Source of the DNA: Bog-950 sp964631835
GTDB taxonomy: Bacteria > Bacteroidota > Bacteroidia > Chitinophagales > LD1
Assembly (NCBI GenBank): GCA_964631835.1
Contig: CAZWAD010000001.1
Coordinates: 186,001 to 250,000 of the forward strand
Direction of reading: 5' to 3'
Length of the DNA stretch: 64,000 nt
Numbering within the stretch: the first letter of the stretch is position 1; each line of letters opens with the position of its first letter. Below the pieces are notes generated by a model. It worked only from the letters and a program-made list of their open reading frames with translations. It searched no databases and was not told where the DNA came from. A program made the position numbers and the translations under genes. Positions 34,518 to 43,726 of this stretch are shown here, one piece after another.

Positions 34518-36248
34518 TTATTTATCTAACCAAACCTCTCTAAAGCTGCGGTACTCCATACCGTTGTTCGGAAAGTTGCGGACATAAGGCTGAATAAGCC
34601 TGCGGTTTACCGAATAATAAATGGGTAAGAAAGGGGCATCGTTTACCAGCATCTGGTCAAGCTCGGCATACATGCGGTTGCGTACTGTAGCATCGGGTGT
34701 GGCAATGGCTTTTTCAAACAACTCATCGTAGCGCGGGTTTACATAGCGCGTGGGGTTCATGTACGAAGCTTCTTCAAAAGTTTTGGGAACATTTTTTCCG
34801 TAAAACAAATTGAGGAAGTTGCTGGGGTCGGGGTAATCGGCAATCCAGGCAAATCGCCAGAAATTGGTTTTACCGGTTTCTACATTACCGGTATGCTGCG
34901 CCCACACCACCCGCGAAATCTCTACATCAATGTTCAGGTTTTCGCTCAGCATTTTCTGAATAGCTTCGGCTACTTTTTCGTTGCGCCCGCCACCGCTGTT
35001 TATTTCGAGCGTAGTTCTCGGAAATCCCTTGCCATCGGGGTAGCCGGCTTTAGCCAGATATTCTTTCGCCTTTTTTGCATCGAAATAAAAACCTTTCACC
35101 AGGCTGTTGTCATAACCGGGAATACCCAGCGGAACAAAGCCGTTGAAAGCGGGCAGGCCTTCGCCCTTGGTAGTATAGTCGGCAATCTTGGCGCGGTCAA
35201 TGGCATAGTTAAAAGCCAGGCGAACATTTTTATTGCTGAAAACCGGGTCAACAAAAAGAAAACCGTAAAACTGAACCGAAAGCTCGGGCTTAATCTGAAG
35301 CACATATTTTTTGTAGTCGCCTTTCAACTGGTGACTGGCATCCAGAATGTCATCCGCCATATCAAACGGAATGCGATACTTCATATCCAGGTTCGCTTTC
35401 TGAAACTCAAGCATGTCGGTTTTATCTTCTTTGATGAAAGAAATTTTAATGGCATCGAGATAAGGCAACTGGTTTCCGAACTCATCTTTGCCCCAGTATT
35501 TTTCGTTGCGCGCCAGAATTACCGCTTCATCGGTTTTCAGCGCCTTCAGGTAAAAGGGACCGGTGCCTACCGTGTGGTAAAGAATATCGCCTTTATAATA
35601 ATCAACCGCCTCTTTCGGAAATACATTCATGAACGGAAGAGCCAGCCGGTTCAGAAAATCGGCAAAAGGTTTTTCAAGGGTTATTTCCAGAACGGAATCG
35701 CTCAGGGCTTTAACTCCCCATGCAGCAAGTTCTTTGGTATCATCCTGTTTATTCTGGCGGACCGTGTAAAGCGCAGTAGCTCCTTTTACAATATTGCGGA
35801 AAAAAGCAAAGCCATTGTTTTTTGAATCGGGAGAACACAGCAAATTGAAACAGTAAACAAAATCGTTGGCGGTTACTTCGCGCCCCTTGCCGTCAGTAAA
35901 ACATTTGTCATCATGAAAAAAAACACCCTTGCGGATTTTGAAAGTATAAACGGTGGCATTGCCGCTTACCGTCCAGCTTTCTGCAATCAACGGGTCAATG
36001 GTTAAGTCTTTAGGATTGAAGCCAACCAGTCCTTCATAAATCTGAGTAACAATCCGGTGGCCTACAACTTCGGTAATAGCAAGCGGGTAGAGTGTTTTAA
36101 GAAACTCGGTTTCGTTATACCGGAACATGCCCCCGTACTTGATTCCGCCCTTGCCCTGTGTTTGCTGTGTTGTTTTTTTACTGCCGGAGTTGCAGGAGAA
36201 CAGTAAAACAATGGTAACGAAAACTATAACCGGATAAATCTTTTTCAT
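34518..36248 (-). CDS. Peptide-type ABC transporter substrate-binding lipoprotein (SBP_bac_5)
   Basis: The 576-residue protein starts with a lipoprotein signal (MKKIYPVIVFVTIVLLFSCNSG, lipobox LFSC), so it is anchored in a membrane facing the periplasm. The mature part is an SBP_bac_5 domain (FLKTLYPLAITEVVGHRIVTQIYEGLVGFNPKDLTIDPLIAESWTV ... LAFNYAIDRAKIADYTTKGEGLPAFNG ... SQF-type RFAWIADYPDPSNFL). This family binds oligopeptides, dipeptides or nickel. The permease and ATPase genes are not adjacent. It is 36 bp upstream of the broken T9SS gene and may be cotranscribed with it. Confidence 0.92.
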   Translation of the reverse strand: MKKIYPVIVFVTIVLLFSCNSGSKKTTQQTQGKGGIKYGGMFRYNETEFLKTLYPLAITEVVGHRIVTQIYEGLVGFNPKDLTIDPLIAESWTVSGNATVYTFKIRKGVFFHDDKCFTDGKGREVTANDFVYCFNLLCSPDSKNNGFAFFRNIVKGATALYTVRQNKQDDTKELAAWGVKALSDSVLEITLEKPFADFLNRLALPFMNVFPKEAVDYYKGDILYHTVGTGPFYLKALKTDEAVILARNEKYWGKDEFGNQLPYLDAIKISFIKEDKTDMLEFQKANLDMKYRIPFDMADDILDASHQLKGDYKKYVLQIKPELSVQFYGFLFVDPVFSNKNVRLAFNYAIDRAKIADYTTKGEGLPAFNGFVPLGIPGYDNSLVKGFYFDAKKAKEYLAKAGYPDGKGFPRTTLEINSGGGRNEKVAEAIQKMLSENLNIDVEISRVVWAQHTGNVETGKTNFWRFAWIADYPDPSNFLNLFYGKNVPKTFEEASYMNPTRYVNPRYDELFEKAIATPDATVRNRMYAELDQMLVNDAPFLPIYYSVNRRLIQPYVRNFPNNGMEYRSFREVWLDK

Positions 36249-36288
36249 GAAGAGAATTTTATTGGCGTGAAGAAAAGAAATAAATGAT

Positions 36289-37089
36289 TCAGAGCCGCTC
36301 CCGGCGCTCGCTCACATAAAACCGGAACAGAAAATAAACGGCCAATGCATCGAGCAAATGCCAGATGGCATGACCTTGAATAAGCGAATAAGGATTGCAG
36401 AACATTTCAGTCTTTTTTTCCAGGTTCCAGATTAAAAAGGCAACAAGCAATGAGCCTAAGCTGAGCAATCCCCATTTTATTTCATGGTCGAATTTACGAA
36501 CGAAAGAATTGAGCGCTTCAAAAATTACGGTCATACTTACAAATACCCCGAAAATAAAATTGCCGAAGTAGCCCACCAGCGGCATCCGGTACGGTAAACC
36601 CTGAACGTTAACGCACAATACAACTATAGCTGCGAAAATTATAGTGAAGCGCTGCGGGCCGTAATTGAAAAACCGCTGCATGGCATACGAAGTAGAAAAG
36701 CCTGCAACCAAATACATGGAAAGCATATCCAGAAAACCACCGGCTCTTGTCTCTGTGGCGTGCATCGCCATTGAACCGGGACCCAGAAATACTGCGAGCG
36801 ATGAAAAAAAAATGGCCGTGAAATTGCTTTGGGTAAAAATGTTTCTGTTTTCGTTAAATCTTCCGCGCGAAAGTTGCCAGGCCATGGTTAGTCCGGCTAC
36901 AATGAAACCAATGTTACTCCAGGTGTTAGAAGGTTGTTTGATTAGCCCGGGACGTGAGGCTTCGCAAAAAGCATCACCGGTATGGTCCCATTCGCCCAGC
37001 CAGCCGTTGAATAGCGCTAAAAAGAAAAGAACCAGTAAAACAACGGCAACTAAAGAAGTAATAGTAAAAATTGATTTTCGGGAATTCAT
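36289..37089 (-). CDS. Ceramidase-family (CREST) membrane protein
   Basis: The 266-residue protein has seven or eight hydrophobic segments and the alkaline ceramidase/CREST motifs: FCEASRPGLIKQPSNTWSNIGFIVAGL, then SMAMHATETRAGGFLDMLSMYL (the SxxxHAT and Asp that bind metal) and, near the C-terminus, HAIWHLLDALAVYF with the two conserved His. Such proteins hydrolyse an amide in the membrane; alkaline ceramidase itself cleaves ceramide, which is plausible because many Bacteroidota make sphingolipids. Substrate not proven. It is 40 bp upstream of the ABC lipoprotein gene. Confidence 0.88.
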   Translation of the reverse strand: MNSRKSIFTITSLVAVVLLVLFFLALFNGWLGEWDHTGDAFCEASRPGLIKQPSNTWSNIGFIVAGLTMAWQLSRGRFNENRNIFTQSNFTAIFFSSLAVFLGPGSMAMHATETRAGGFLDMLSMYLVAGFSTSYAMQRFFNYGPQRFTIIFAAIVVLCVNVQGLPYRMPLVGYFGNFIFGVFVSMTVIFEALNSFVRKFDHEIKWGLLSLGSLLVAFLIWNLEKKTEMFCNPYSLIQGHAIWHLLDALAVYFLFRFYVSERRERL

Positions 37090-37102
37090 TCTATGACCGG
37101 GA

Positions 37103-37133
37103 TTTCAAAGTCCCCTTTAGGGGATTTAGGGGT
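37103..37133 (-). repeat. Dispersed repeat CCCCTAAATCCCCTAAAGGG
   Basis: On the minus strand this reads CCCCTAAATCCCC then TAAAGGGGACTTTGAAA and matches the copy at 33179-33207. It overlaps the last codons and stop of the exonuclease III gene and its 3' end, and could act as a terminator-like hairpin between that gene and the ceramidase gene. Confidence 0.65.
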
Positions 37134-37905
37134 TGGTTTTAATCTTGCAATAAACCGGGCAATGGTCGCTGTGCTTCACCTGCTGAAACATTTTTGCTTC
37201 CACTAAACCCTTTTCCAGGTTCCTGGTAGTTGCAATGTAATCAATCCGCCAGCCTTTGTTATTTGCGCGTGCATTAGCGCGGAAACTCCACCACGAGTAT
37301 TCATGTGGCTGAGGATTGAAGTAGCGAAACGTATCAATAAACCCTGAGCTGAAATACTTTTCCATCCATGCGCGCTCCTCGGGTTTAAAGCCGGAGGTAT
37401 CTTTATTCGAAATGGGGTTATGAATATCAATTTCGCGGTGGCAGATGTTGTAGTCACCTGCAACCACAAGTTTGCTTCTCTTCTTTTCCAAATCATGAAT
37501 ATAATCGAAGAAAAAATCGAGGTATTGCATTTTCACTGCCTGTCGCTCATCACCGGTAGTTCCGCTGGGGAAGTAAGCGCTCATAATGCTTATATCTCCA
37601 AAATCCACGCGCAGGTTTCTTCCTTCATCATCATACTTTTTCTCACCGCAGCCTTCAACCACATTATCAGGCTGAACCTTTGAGAAAACAGCCACTCCGC
37701 TATAACCCGGTTTTACTGCCGGAAAAATATGACAGTGGTAACCAACGGCTTCAAAGGGTTTTGGATCGAAATCTTTTCGGGCAATTTTTATTTCCTGCAA
37801 ACACAATACGTCCGGGCTTTCGGTTTTGAGCCAGTCAACAAAACCTTTGGTCATGGCGCTGCGGATACCGTTTACATTGTAGGAAATAATTTTCAGCTCG
37901 CCCAT
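37126..37905 (-). CDS. xth: Exodeoxyribonuclease III / AP endonuclease
   Basis: The 259-residue protein is of the ExoIII/APE1 type: it cuts DNA at abasic sites and removes 3' blocks in base-excision repair. It has the metal-binding CLQEIKI (Glu of the LQE motif), VAVFSKVQP, GDYNICHREID (the NxNxxH-like motif region) and the catalytic SDHCPVYCKI at the C-terminus (Asp-His pair). Its stop overlaps a dispersed repeat. It is divergent from the glycosyltransferase gene at 37969. Confidence 0.95.
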   Translation of the reverse strand: MGELKIISYNVNGIRSAMTKGFVDWLKTESPDVLCLQEIKIARKDFDPKPFEAVGYHCHIFPAVKPGYSGVAVFSKVQPDNVVEGCGEKKYDDEGRNLRVDFGDISIMSAYFPSGTTGDERQAVKMQYLDFFFDYIHDLEKKRSKLVVAGDYNICHREIDIHNPISNKDTSGFKPEERAWMEKYFSSGFIDTFRYFNPQPHEYSWWSFRANARANNKGWRIDYIATTRNLEKGLVEAKMFQQVKHSDHCPVYCKIKTNP

Positions 37906-37968
37906 AAAAATTTATCTTGGTTTTGAGCCGAAAATAATAATCTCGCTATACAAACAGCGGTACCCTGA

Positions 37969-39093
37969 ATGAGAATTGCTTTCGATGCCAAGCGTGCTCT
38001 AAATAACCCGACCGGTTTGGGAAACCATGCGCGTATTTTGCTGAATGCGCTCATGCGCGATTTTCCGGAAAATGAGTATTTGCTTTTTTCTCCAAAAGCA
38101 AAAGAAGAATTCCTGGAACAACTAAGTGGTGATTTCAAATTATTTTTCCCGGAAACGAAATTCCAAAAGTCGTTTCACCCGCTTTGGCGTTCATTTGGAA
38201 TCAATCGCCAATTGCAAAAAGCACGAGTAGATATTTACCACGGGCTCAGTAATGAAATACCACTCCGAAATACGCAATCCTCAATCCACTATGTTGTAAC
38301 CATTCACGATTTAATTTTTCTGAAGCACACCGAACAATATCCATTCATTGACCGCCAGATTTACCTACTGAAAACAAAATATGCCGCAAAAAATGCCGAC
38401 AAGATTATTGCTGTGAGTAACGAAACGAAAAATGACCTGATGGAATTTTACCAGGTTTCGGAGAAAAAGATTGTTGTTATTTATCCGAGTGTGGATGTTG
38501 CTTTCCAGACCGGTGACCGAAGACCGATGACCGATGTAAAACCAAAATACGGCCTTCCTCTAAAATTCATTTTGAACGTTGGCAGCTTTTTTCCACGCAA
38601 AAACCAGAGAACGCTGATTGAAGCGTTTAACTTGCTCAAGAATAACATTGAAGAAGATTTAGTGTTGATTGGAAGCGGAGGAAATAAGCAGAATGAAATA
38701 GAAGAATTGGTTCAAAAGAAAAAGCTGCAAAAAAGAGTGAAGATTCTCACCAACGTTTTGAACAAAGATTTGCCAGCAATTTACCGAAGCGCAAGTGTAT
38801 TTGTGTTCCCGAGTTTGTTTGAAGGTTTTGGGGCTCCGGTTCTTGAAGCGTTGTTCTCCAACTTACCAGTGATTGCAACTAAAGGAGGCGCAATTGCAGA
38901 AGCGGGCGGGAAAGATTCTCTTTATATAAACCCAAATTCAGAAGAAGAAATTGCTGATGCTATGCTAAAAGTATTGAGCAATGAAAATTTAAAAACTAAA
39001 ATGGTTGAAAGCGGATTTGCTCATGCTCAAACTATTACCGATAAAGTTTTTGCTGAGAAGACGATGAAAGCTTATTTCGAAGTTACCGGATAA
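37969..39093 (+). CDS. Glycosyltransferase, GT4-like
   Basis: The 374-residue protein has a two-domain Rossmann (GT-B) fold: an N-terminal acceptor domain (IAFDAKRALNNPTGLGNHARILLNALM) and a C-terminal donor domain with FILNVGSFFPRKNQRTLIEAFNLL and the GT4 signature FVFPSLFEGFGAPVLEALFSNLPVIATKGGAIAEAGG, where the EGFGxPVLE part binds the nucleotide sugar. It is probably cytoplasmic, making a glycan chain. Between the two domains lies GDRRPMTDVKPKYG, encoded by a GACCGATGACCG-type word that looks like an in-frame insertion. Its stop is directly followed by infB. Confidence 0.93.
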   Translation: MRIAFDAKRALNNPTGLGNHARILLNALMRDFPENEYLLFSPKAKEEFLEQLSGDFKLFFPETKFQKSFHPLWRSFGINRQLQKARVDIYHGLSNEIPLRNTQSSIHYVVTIHDLIFLKHTEQYPFIDRQIYLLKTKYAAKNADKIIAVSNETKNDLMEFYQVSEKKIVVIYPSVDVAFQTGDRRPMTDVKPKYGLPLKFILNVGSFFPRKNQRTLIEAFNLLKNNIEEDLVLIGSGGNKQNEIEELVQKKKLQKRVKILTNVLNKDLPAIYRSASVFVFPSLFEGFGAPVLEALFSNLPVIATKGGAIAEAGGKDSLYINPNSEEEIADAMLKVLSNENLKTKMVESGFAHAQTITDKVFAEKTMKAYFEVTG

Positions 39094-41754
39094 TTATAAC
39101 TTCCGCTGCACTTCAACTTCTTCAAATATCTCAAGCACATCTCCGGGTTTTACATCCTGGAAATCTTTTACCACCACACCGCATTCCAGGCCGCTCACCA
39201 CTTCTTTAGCATCGTCTTTAAAGCGCTTGAGGCTTCCTACGCTTCCGGAGTGAATTACAATTCCATCGCGGATTATGCGTAGTTTCGATTTGTTGAGTAT
39301 TCTTCCATCGCGCACAAAGCAACCGGCTACGGTTCCAACTTTGCTTACATGAATGGCATCCTTTACATCAAGGTTGCCAATGATTTTTTCTTCAATCTTA
39401 GGTTCAAGCAATCCTTCCATCGCACTCTTGATTTCCTCAATGGCATTGTAGATAATCGAATAGAGTCGGATATCCACACCCTCTGCTTCGGCAATTTTCT
39501 TCGCGTTTTGGGATGGACGAACATTAAATCCAATCACAATAGCATCGGAAGCAGTAGCAAGTAGCACATCTGATTCGGAAATAGCGCCTACACCTTTATG
39601 GATAATGCGGATTTGAATTTCTTCGGTTGAAAGCTTCAGTAAAGAATCGGCAATAGCTTCTACTGAGCCGTCCACATCTCCTTTGATAATCAAATTCAGT
39701 TCTTTGAAATTACCCAAAGCAAGACGTCTTCCGATTTCATCGAGCGTAATGTGCTTCTTGGTGCGGATTCCGGTTTCGCGTTCAATTTGTGCGCGTTTGG
39801 TGGCAAGTTCTTTCGCGCCCTGCTCATTATCGAACACCTTAAATTTTTCGCCAGCTTGCGGAGCACCGCTTAACCCAAGAATCTGAACGGGAGCAGCAGG
39901 ACCTGCTTCCTTTATTTTTTCACCGGTGTGGTCGAACATGGCTTTTATTCTTCCGTAGTATGGTCCGGAAACAATAATATCACCCATTTTCAGGGTTCCC
40001 GCCTGAACAAGAAGTGTAGCAGTATAGCCGCGACCTTTATCCAAAGCCGCTTCAATCACTGAACCAACTGCCTCCTTATCCGGATTAGCTTTCAGGTCCA
40101 ATAAATCAGCCTGAATTAAAATCTTTTCAAGAAGCAAATCAATATTCAAGCCTTTTTTGGCAGAAATTTCCTGTGACTGGTAAGGGCCGCCCCATTCTTC
40201 AACCAATAAGTTCATAGTTGAAAGTTGTTCGCGGATTTTGTTGGCGTTCGCCCCATCTTTATCAATTTTGTTGAAAGCAAAAATCATGGGAACGCCAGCA
40301 CTCTGTGCGTGGTTAATCGCTTCTTTCGTTTGAGGCATAACCGCATCATCAGCAGCAATCACTATTACTGCTATGTCGGTAACTTTTGCACCGCGTGCGC
40401 GCATGGCGGTAAACGCTTCGTGACCGGGGGTATCGAGAAAAGTAATTTGACGACCGGTCGGAGTTGTTACCTCATACGCACCAATATGCTGAGTAATTCC
40501 TCCCGCTTCTTTCGCTACCACATTTGTTTTGCGAATGTAGTCGAGCAGGGATGTTTTACCGTGGTCAACGTGACCCATGATAGTAACAATGGGTGCACGC
40601 GGTTTTAAATCTTCGGGTTTGTCAGGAACATCCTCGTTAAAGGCAGTCTGGTCTGCAGCAGAAATAAATTCCACTTCAAAACCGTGTTCGGCAGCTACAA
40701 GTTCAATTATGGTAGCATCTAAACGCTGGTTAATCGAAACAATAACGCCCAACTGCATACAAGTTTGAATAATCTGCACCGGTGTAATGCTCATGAGACT
40801 GGCAATCTCAGCTACCGAAATAAATTCCGCTACCTGTAATTTGTTATTCTGTAAATCTTTCTTTTCCGTGGCAAGTTTTTCCTGGATGGCTTCGCGTTTT
40901 TCCCTCCGCAGCTTGGAGCGGTCGCTTTTGGAAGTTTGCGCCTGAATTTTCGCCATCGTGGCTCGGATTTTATCTTCTATCTCTTTTTCGGTGATTTCAG
41001 CAGGCTGAATTCCTACCTCCTGTTTTTTAATGGTATCTCGCTTACGCTGGAAACTCTCTACTTTCTTATCGTAGTATGTATCGCTGGTGAGCGGGGCACG
41101 CTCTTTCTTTTTAACCAGTTTACGCTTACGTTCGTGTTTTACTCCTTCAGCTTTCCTTTCGTCAACTTCCTCTTTCTTCTTTGATTTTTCTTCAAATTTT
41201 GAAAGGTCAACCGTTCCTACCTGCTTGGGTCCGGTAAGTGTTTGATACTTGGTCTCTATTTTTTCTTCCGGTTGCTTGTCTTCCTGAACTTGTTTCTTCT
41301 TCGTTTTTTCTTTTTCTTTTGTTTCCCCCTTTTCGGTCTCTTTTTCCCTTTTCGGTTTTTTCTCTAAATCAATTTTACCGATAACCTTAGCCCCCTCCAA
41401 CTGAACTTTTTCTGCAGAAATTGTTTCCTCGTCTGCTTTTGAAATGATGTTGGTCTTAATCAGTACATCTTTTTCTTCCCTTTCCCTGCGATGAGTGGAG
41501 ATGGGATCCTGGGGCATCTCAATCGTTTCCTTTTTAGCTTTTTCGGCCTTGGCAGAACTGTCTGCTTTTTCTTTCACGGATTTATCTTCGCCAAACTCTT
41601 TGTCAAGCAGGGCAATCATTTCCGGAGTCAGCTTCTCATTTGGGTTTCCGGTGAGTACAAACTTTCCCTTCTTCAATGTTTCGAGGATATGTTCCTGTGA
41701 AACATTGTATGTTGCGCCTGCCTTTGCTAATCGTAATGCCTTTACTTCTGCCAT
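39094..41754 (-). CDS. infB: Translation initiation factor IF-2
   Basis: GTPase that brings fMet-tRNA to the small ribosomal subunit. The 886 residues start with an N-terminal IF2_N domain, then a long charged Lys/Glu-rich linker (about 70-300), then a second IF2_N domain. The G domain has G1 (GHVDHGKTSLLDYI), G3 (DTPGHEAFTAMRARGA) and NKID. Domains II, III and IV follow (for example LNLIIKGDVDGSVEAIADSL). It is the last gene of the rimP-nusA-infB operon, 27 bp after nusA. Confidence 0.97.
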   Translation of the reverse strand: MAEVKALRLAKAGATYNVSQEHILETLKKGKFVLTGNPNEKLTPEMIALLDKEFGEDKSVKEKADSSAKAEKAKKETIEMPQDPISTHRREREEKDVLIKTNIISKADEETISAEKVQLEGAKVIGKIDLEKKPKREKETEKGETKEKEKTKKKQVQEDKQPEEKIETKYQTLTGPKQVGTVDLSKFEEKSKKKEEVDERKAEGVKHERKRKLVKKKERAPLTSDTYYDKKVESFQRKRDTIKKQEVGIQPAEITEKEIEDKIRATMAKIQAQTSKSDRSKLRREKREAIQEKLATEKKDLQNNKLQVAEFISVAEIASLMSITPVQIIQTCMQLGVIVSINQRLDATIIELVAAEHGFEVEFISAADQTAFNEDVPDKPEDLKPRAPIVTIMGHVDHGKTSLLDYIRKTNVVAKEAGGITQHIGAYEVTTPTGRQITFLDTPGHEAFTAMRARGAKVTDIAVIVIAADDAVMPQTKEAINHAQSAGVPMIFAFNKIDKDGANANKIREQLSTMNLLVEEWGGPYQSQEISAKKGLNIDLLLEKILIQADLLDLKANPDKEAVGSVIEAALDKGRGYTATLLVQAGTLKMGDIIVSGPYYGRIKAMFDHTGEKIKEAGPAAPVQILGLSGAPQAGEKFKVFDNEQGAKELATKRAQIERETGIRTKKHITLDEIGRRLALGNFKELNLIIKGDVDGSVEAIADSLLKLSTEEIQIRIIHKGVGAISESDVLLATASDAIVIGFNVRPSQNAKKIAEAEGVDIRLYSIIYNAIEEIKSAMEGLLEPKIEEKIIGNLDVKDAIHVSKVGTVAGCFVRDGRILNKSKLRIIRDGIVIHSGSVGSLKRFKDDAKEVVSGLECGVVVKDFQDVKPGDVLEIFEEVEVQRKL

Positions 41755-41781
41755 TCGTTTAATTGGCTAACCAATCACTTT

Positions 41782-43035
41782 TTATTTATCGTCTTTAAAC
41801 TCGCTTTCGAGAATTTTCCTGATTTCCTTAATAGTCTCCTCTTCCAAGTCTGTTCTGCGAACCAGTTCGTCCTCGCTCAGTTGAAGAACACTTTTTGCGG
41901 TATCGCAACCGATTTTTTTGAGTTCATCAATCATCCAGCCGTCAATTTCGTCAGCAAATTCTTCGAGGTCAATATCGTACTCCTCTTCGTTGCCCTCTTC
42001 GTTTTCCCGGTACACATCAATTTCGAAACCAACGAGACGGCTGGCAAGTTTAATGTTAACCCCACGCTTACCAATAGCCAGCGAAACCTGCTCCGGTTTT
42101 AGATAAACAGAAATTTGTTTTTTCTCCTGGTCAATATCCAGCGAGCTGATTTTTGCGGGAGCCAGCGCACGCTGAACCATAAGCGAAAGATTATTTGTGT
42201 GGTTGATGATATCAATATTCTCGTTTTTTAATTCGCGTACAATACCGTGAATACGCGAACCTTTAACACCTACACAGGCTCCTACCGGGTCAATACGGTC
42301 GTCAAAAGATTCAACTACTACTTTGGCTTTTTCGCCCGGTTCACGAACGATGTTACGGATAACAATCAGACCGTCAAAAATTTCGGGAACCTCGGCTTCC
42401 ATAAGCTTGGCAAGGAAAGCATTATCGGTACGCGAAAGCAAGATAACAGGCGTGCCGCCACGTAATTCTACTTTTTTGACAACCGCACGAACAGTTTCTC
42501 CTTTTTTGAAAAAATCTGAACGGATTTGCTCGGATTTGGGAAGAAGCAATTCGTTGCCTTCTTCGTCCAGCATCAGAATTTCCTTTTTCCAAACTTGGTA
42601 CACTTCAGCAGAAACAATTTCGCCCACACGGTCTTTATATTTTTTGAAAACTTCGTCTTTTTCCAAATCGCCCACTTTAGAGGCAAGGGTTTGGCGGGCT
42701 GTTAGTACAGCTCTACGCCCGAAACTTTCGAGTTCAATTTTCTCGTAAGTTTCTTCACCTATATCAAAATCTTCCTCAATTTTTTTTGCCTCGCTGATAC
42801 CAATTTGAGTGATGGGGTTTTCTACTGCATCATCAGCAACAATTTCGCGCTTGTGCCAAATTTCCAAATCACCCTTATCGGTATTGACGATAATGTCGAA
42901 ATTATCTACATCGCCATATTTCTTTTTCAGAAGTGTGCGGAAAACATCTTCAAGCACCTTCATCATAGTTGGACGGTCGATGTTTTTCATTTGCTTGAAT
43001 TCGCTAAAGGAGTCAATCAGTTCTATGCTGTTCAT
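41782..43035 (-). CDS. nusA: Transcription termination/antitermination protein NusA
   Basis: The 417-residue protein binds RNA polymerase and nascent RNA and modulates pausing, termination and rRNA antitermination. It has the N-terminal NusA_N domain, S1 (GEIVSAEVYQVWKKEILMLDEEGNELLLPKSEQI), and two KH domains: KVVVESFDDRIDPVGACVGVKGSRIHGIVRELKNENIDII and SVYLKPEQVSLAIGKRGVNIKLASRLVGFEIDV. A short acidic C-terminal tail with a helix-hairpin-like segment (DELKKIGCDTAKSVLQLSEDEL) follows. It sits 44 bp after rimP and 27 bp before infB. Confidence 0.97.
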   Translation of the reverse strand: MNSIELIDSFSEFKQMKNIDRPTMMKVLEDVFRTLLKKKYGDVDNFDIIVNTDKGDLEIWHKREIVADDAVENPITQIGISEAKKIEEDFDIGEETYEKIELESFGRRAVLTARQTLASKVGDLEKDEVFKKYKDRVGEIVSAEVYQVWKKEILMLDEEGNELLLPKSEQIRSDFFKKGETVRAVVKKVELRGGTPVILLSRTDNAFLAKLMEAEVPEIFDGLIVIRNIVREPGEKAKVVVESFDDRIDPVGACVGVKGSRIHGIVRELKNENIDIINHTNNLSLMVQRALAPAKISSLDIDQEKKQISVYLKPEQVSLAIGKRGVNIKLASRLVGFEIDVYRENEEGNEEEYDIDLEEFADEIDGWMIDELKKIGCDTAKSVLQLSEDELVRRTDLEEETIKEIRKILESEFKDDK

Positions 43036-43079
43036 TTTTACTGCTTTTTAATGTTTGAAGTTTATGGTTTTTTGTTTGT

Positions 43080-43574
43080 TTAAAACTTGAATTGAATTAC
43101 TGCGCTTTTTATTTCATTATATGGTATTTCAAATTCTCTGACATCGGATAATTCTTTGATTTTTAATTTTTGGTTCTTGGTTTTGGTCCTCTCAGCCACC
43201 TCTTTCAGTTTTATTTTTTCATCATCTGCCTCAAGCAGTTGCCCTGCAATTTGAGTTCCATCTGTTTTAATCACATCAAGCGTTTTGCCTATTCTGCGTT
43301 TATACTGTCGAGGTATTTTGAGCGGATTGTCCATACCCGGGCTGGATACTTCGAGAATATAATTACCGGGGACCAGACCACTGCCATCGAAATTTTTTTC
43401 AAGAAAGCGGGATATTTCGGCACATTCCGAAATCTGGACTCCCGTGTCGCTGTCAATATACACATCAATTTGCCTGCCCATGGGAAACTTAATATCTACC
43501 AAGAACAATTTTTTTTCACTGAGCAACGGATTGAGCCATTCTTCAATTTTATGTCGAACCTCATCGTAATTCAC
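43080..43574 (-). CDS. rimP: Ribosome maturation factor RimP
   Basis: No ATG is available. GTG at 43574 gives an N-terminus (NYDEVRHKIEEWLNPLLSEKKLFLVDIKF) that fits RimP; TTG 43598 and GTG 43583 are alternatives. The protein of about 164 residues has the N-terminal alpha/beta domain (GRQIDVYIDSDTGVQISECAEISRFLEKN) and the YILEVSSPGMDNPLKIPRQYKRRIGKTL core, then an SH3-like C-terminal domain. RimP helps 30S subunit maturation. Within the SH3 region, RTKTKNQKLKIKEL looks like an absorbed repeat word. A 5' hairpin at 43600-43621 and a strong promoter precede it. Confidence 0.92.
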   Translation of the reverse strand: MNYDEVRHKIEEWLNPLLSEKKLFLVDIKFPMGRQIDVYIDSDTGVQISECAEISRFLEKNFDGSGLVPGNYILEVSSPGMDNPLKIPRQYKRRIGKTLDVIKTDGTQIAGQLLEADDEKIKLKEVAERTKTKNQKLKIKELSDVREFEIPYNEIKSAVIQFKF

Positions 43575-43598
43575 GGCTAACACACTTTTAAGAAACAA

Positions 43599-43622
43599 GA
43601 GAGGGGACTTTCGTCCCCTCTT
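43599..43622 (-). promoter_or_regulatory. Leader hairpin of the rimP-nusA-infB operon
   Basis: AGAGGGGAC and GTCCCCTCT form a nine-base-pair stem around a four-base loop (GAAA on the transcript). It lies between the promoter at 43641 and the first start codon. No U-run follows, so it is not a simple terminator. It could be a regulatory site: in E. coli NusA controls its own operon, and this is the leader of the equivalent operon here. Confidence 0.6.
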
Positions 43623-43640
43623 AACTAATTAAATCAAGTG

Positions 43641-43670
43641 CAAATATAGATTTTATACTGAAGTTGCAAA
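43641..43670 (-). promoter_or_regulatory. Promoter TTTG-N18-TATATTTG for rimP-nusA-infB
   Basis: On the minus strand TTTG (43667-43670) and TATATTTG (43641-43648) are 18 bp apart, the same spacing as the promoter at 15053. Transcription should begin near 43633-43636, so the mRNA leader contains the hairpin at 43599-43622. Confidence 0.8.
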
Positions 43671-43726
43671 ACGAAATTGCTTATGTGCTTCTGCAACTTG
43701 CATTAAAACATTCCGTATAAATAGGC

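Noticed and set aside
43599..43622. Terminator before rimP
   Set aside because: No U-run follows the stem on either strand and there is no upstream gene on that strand to terminate; a leader hairpin fits better.
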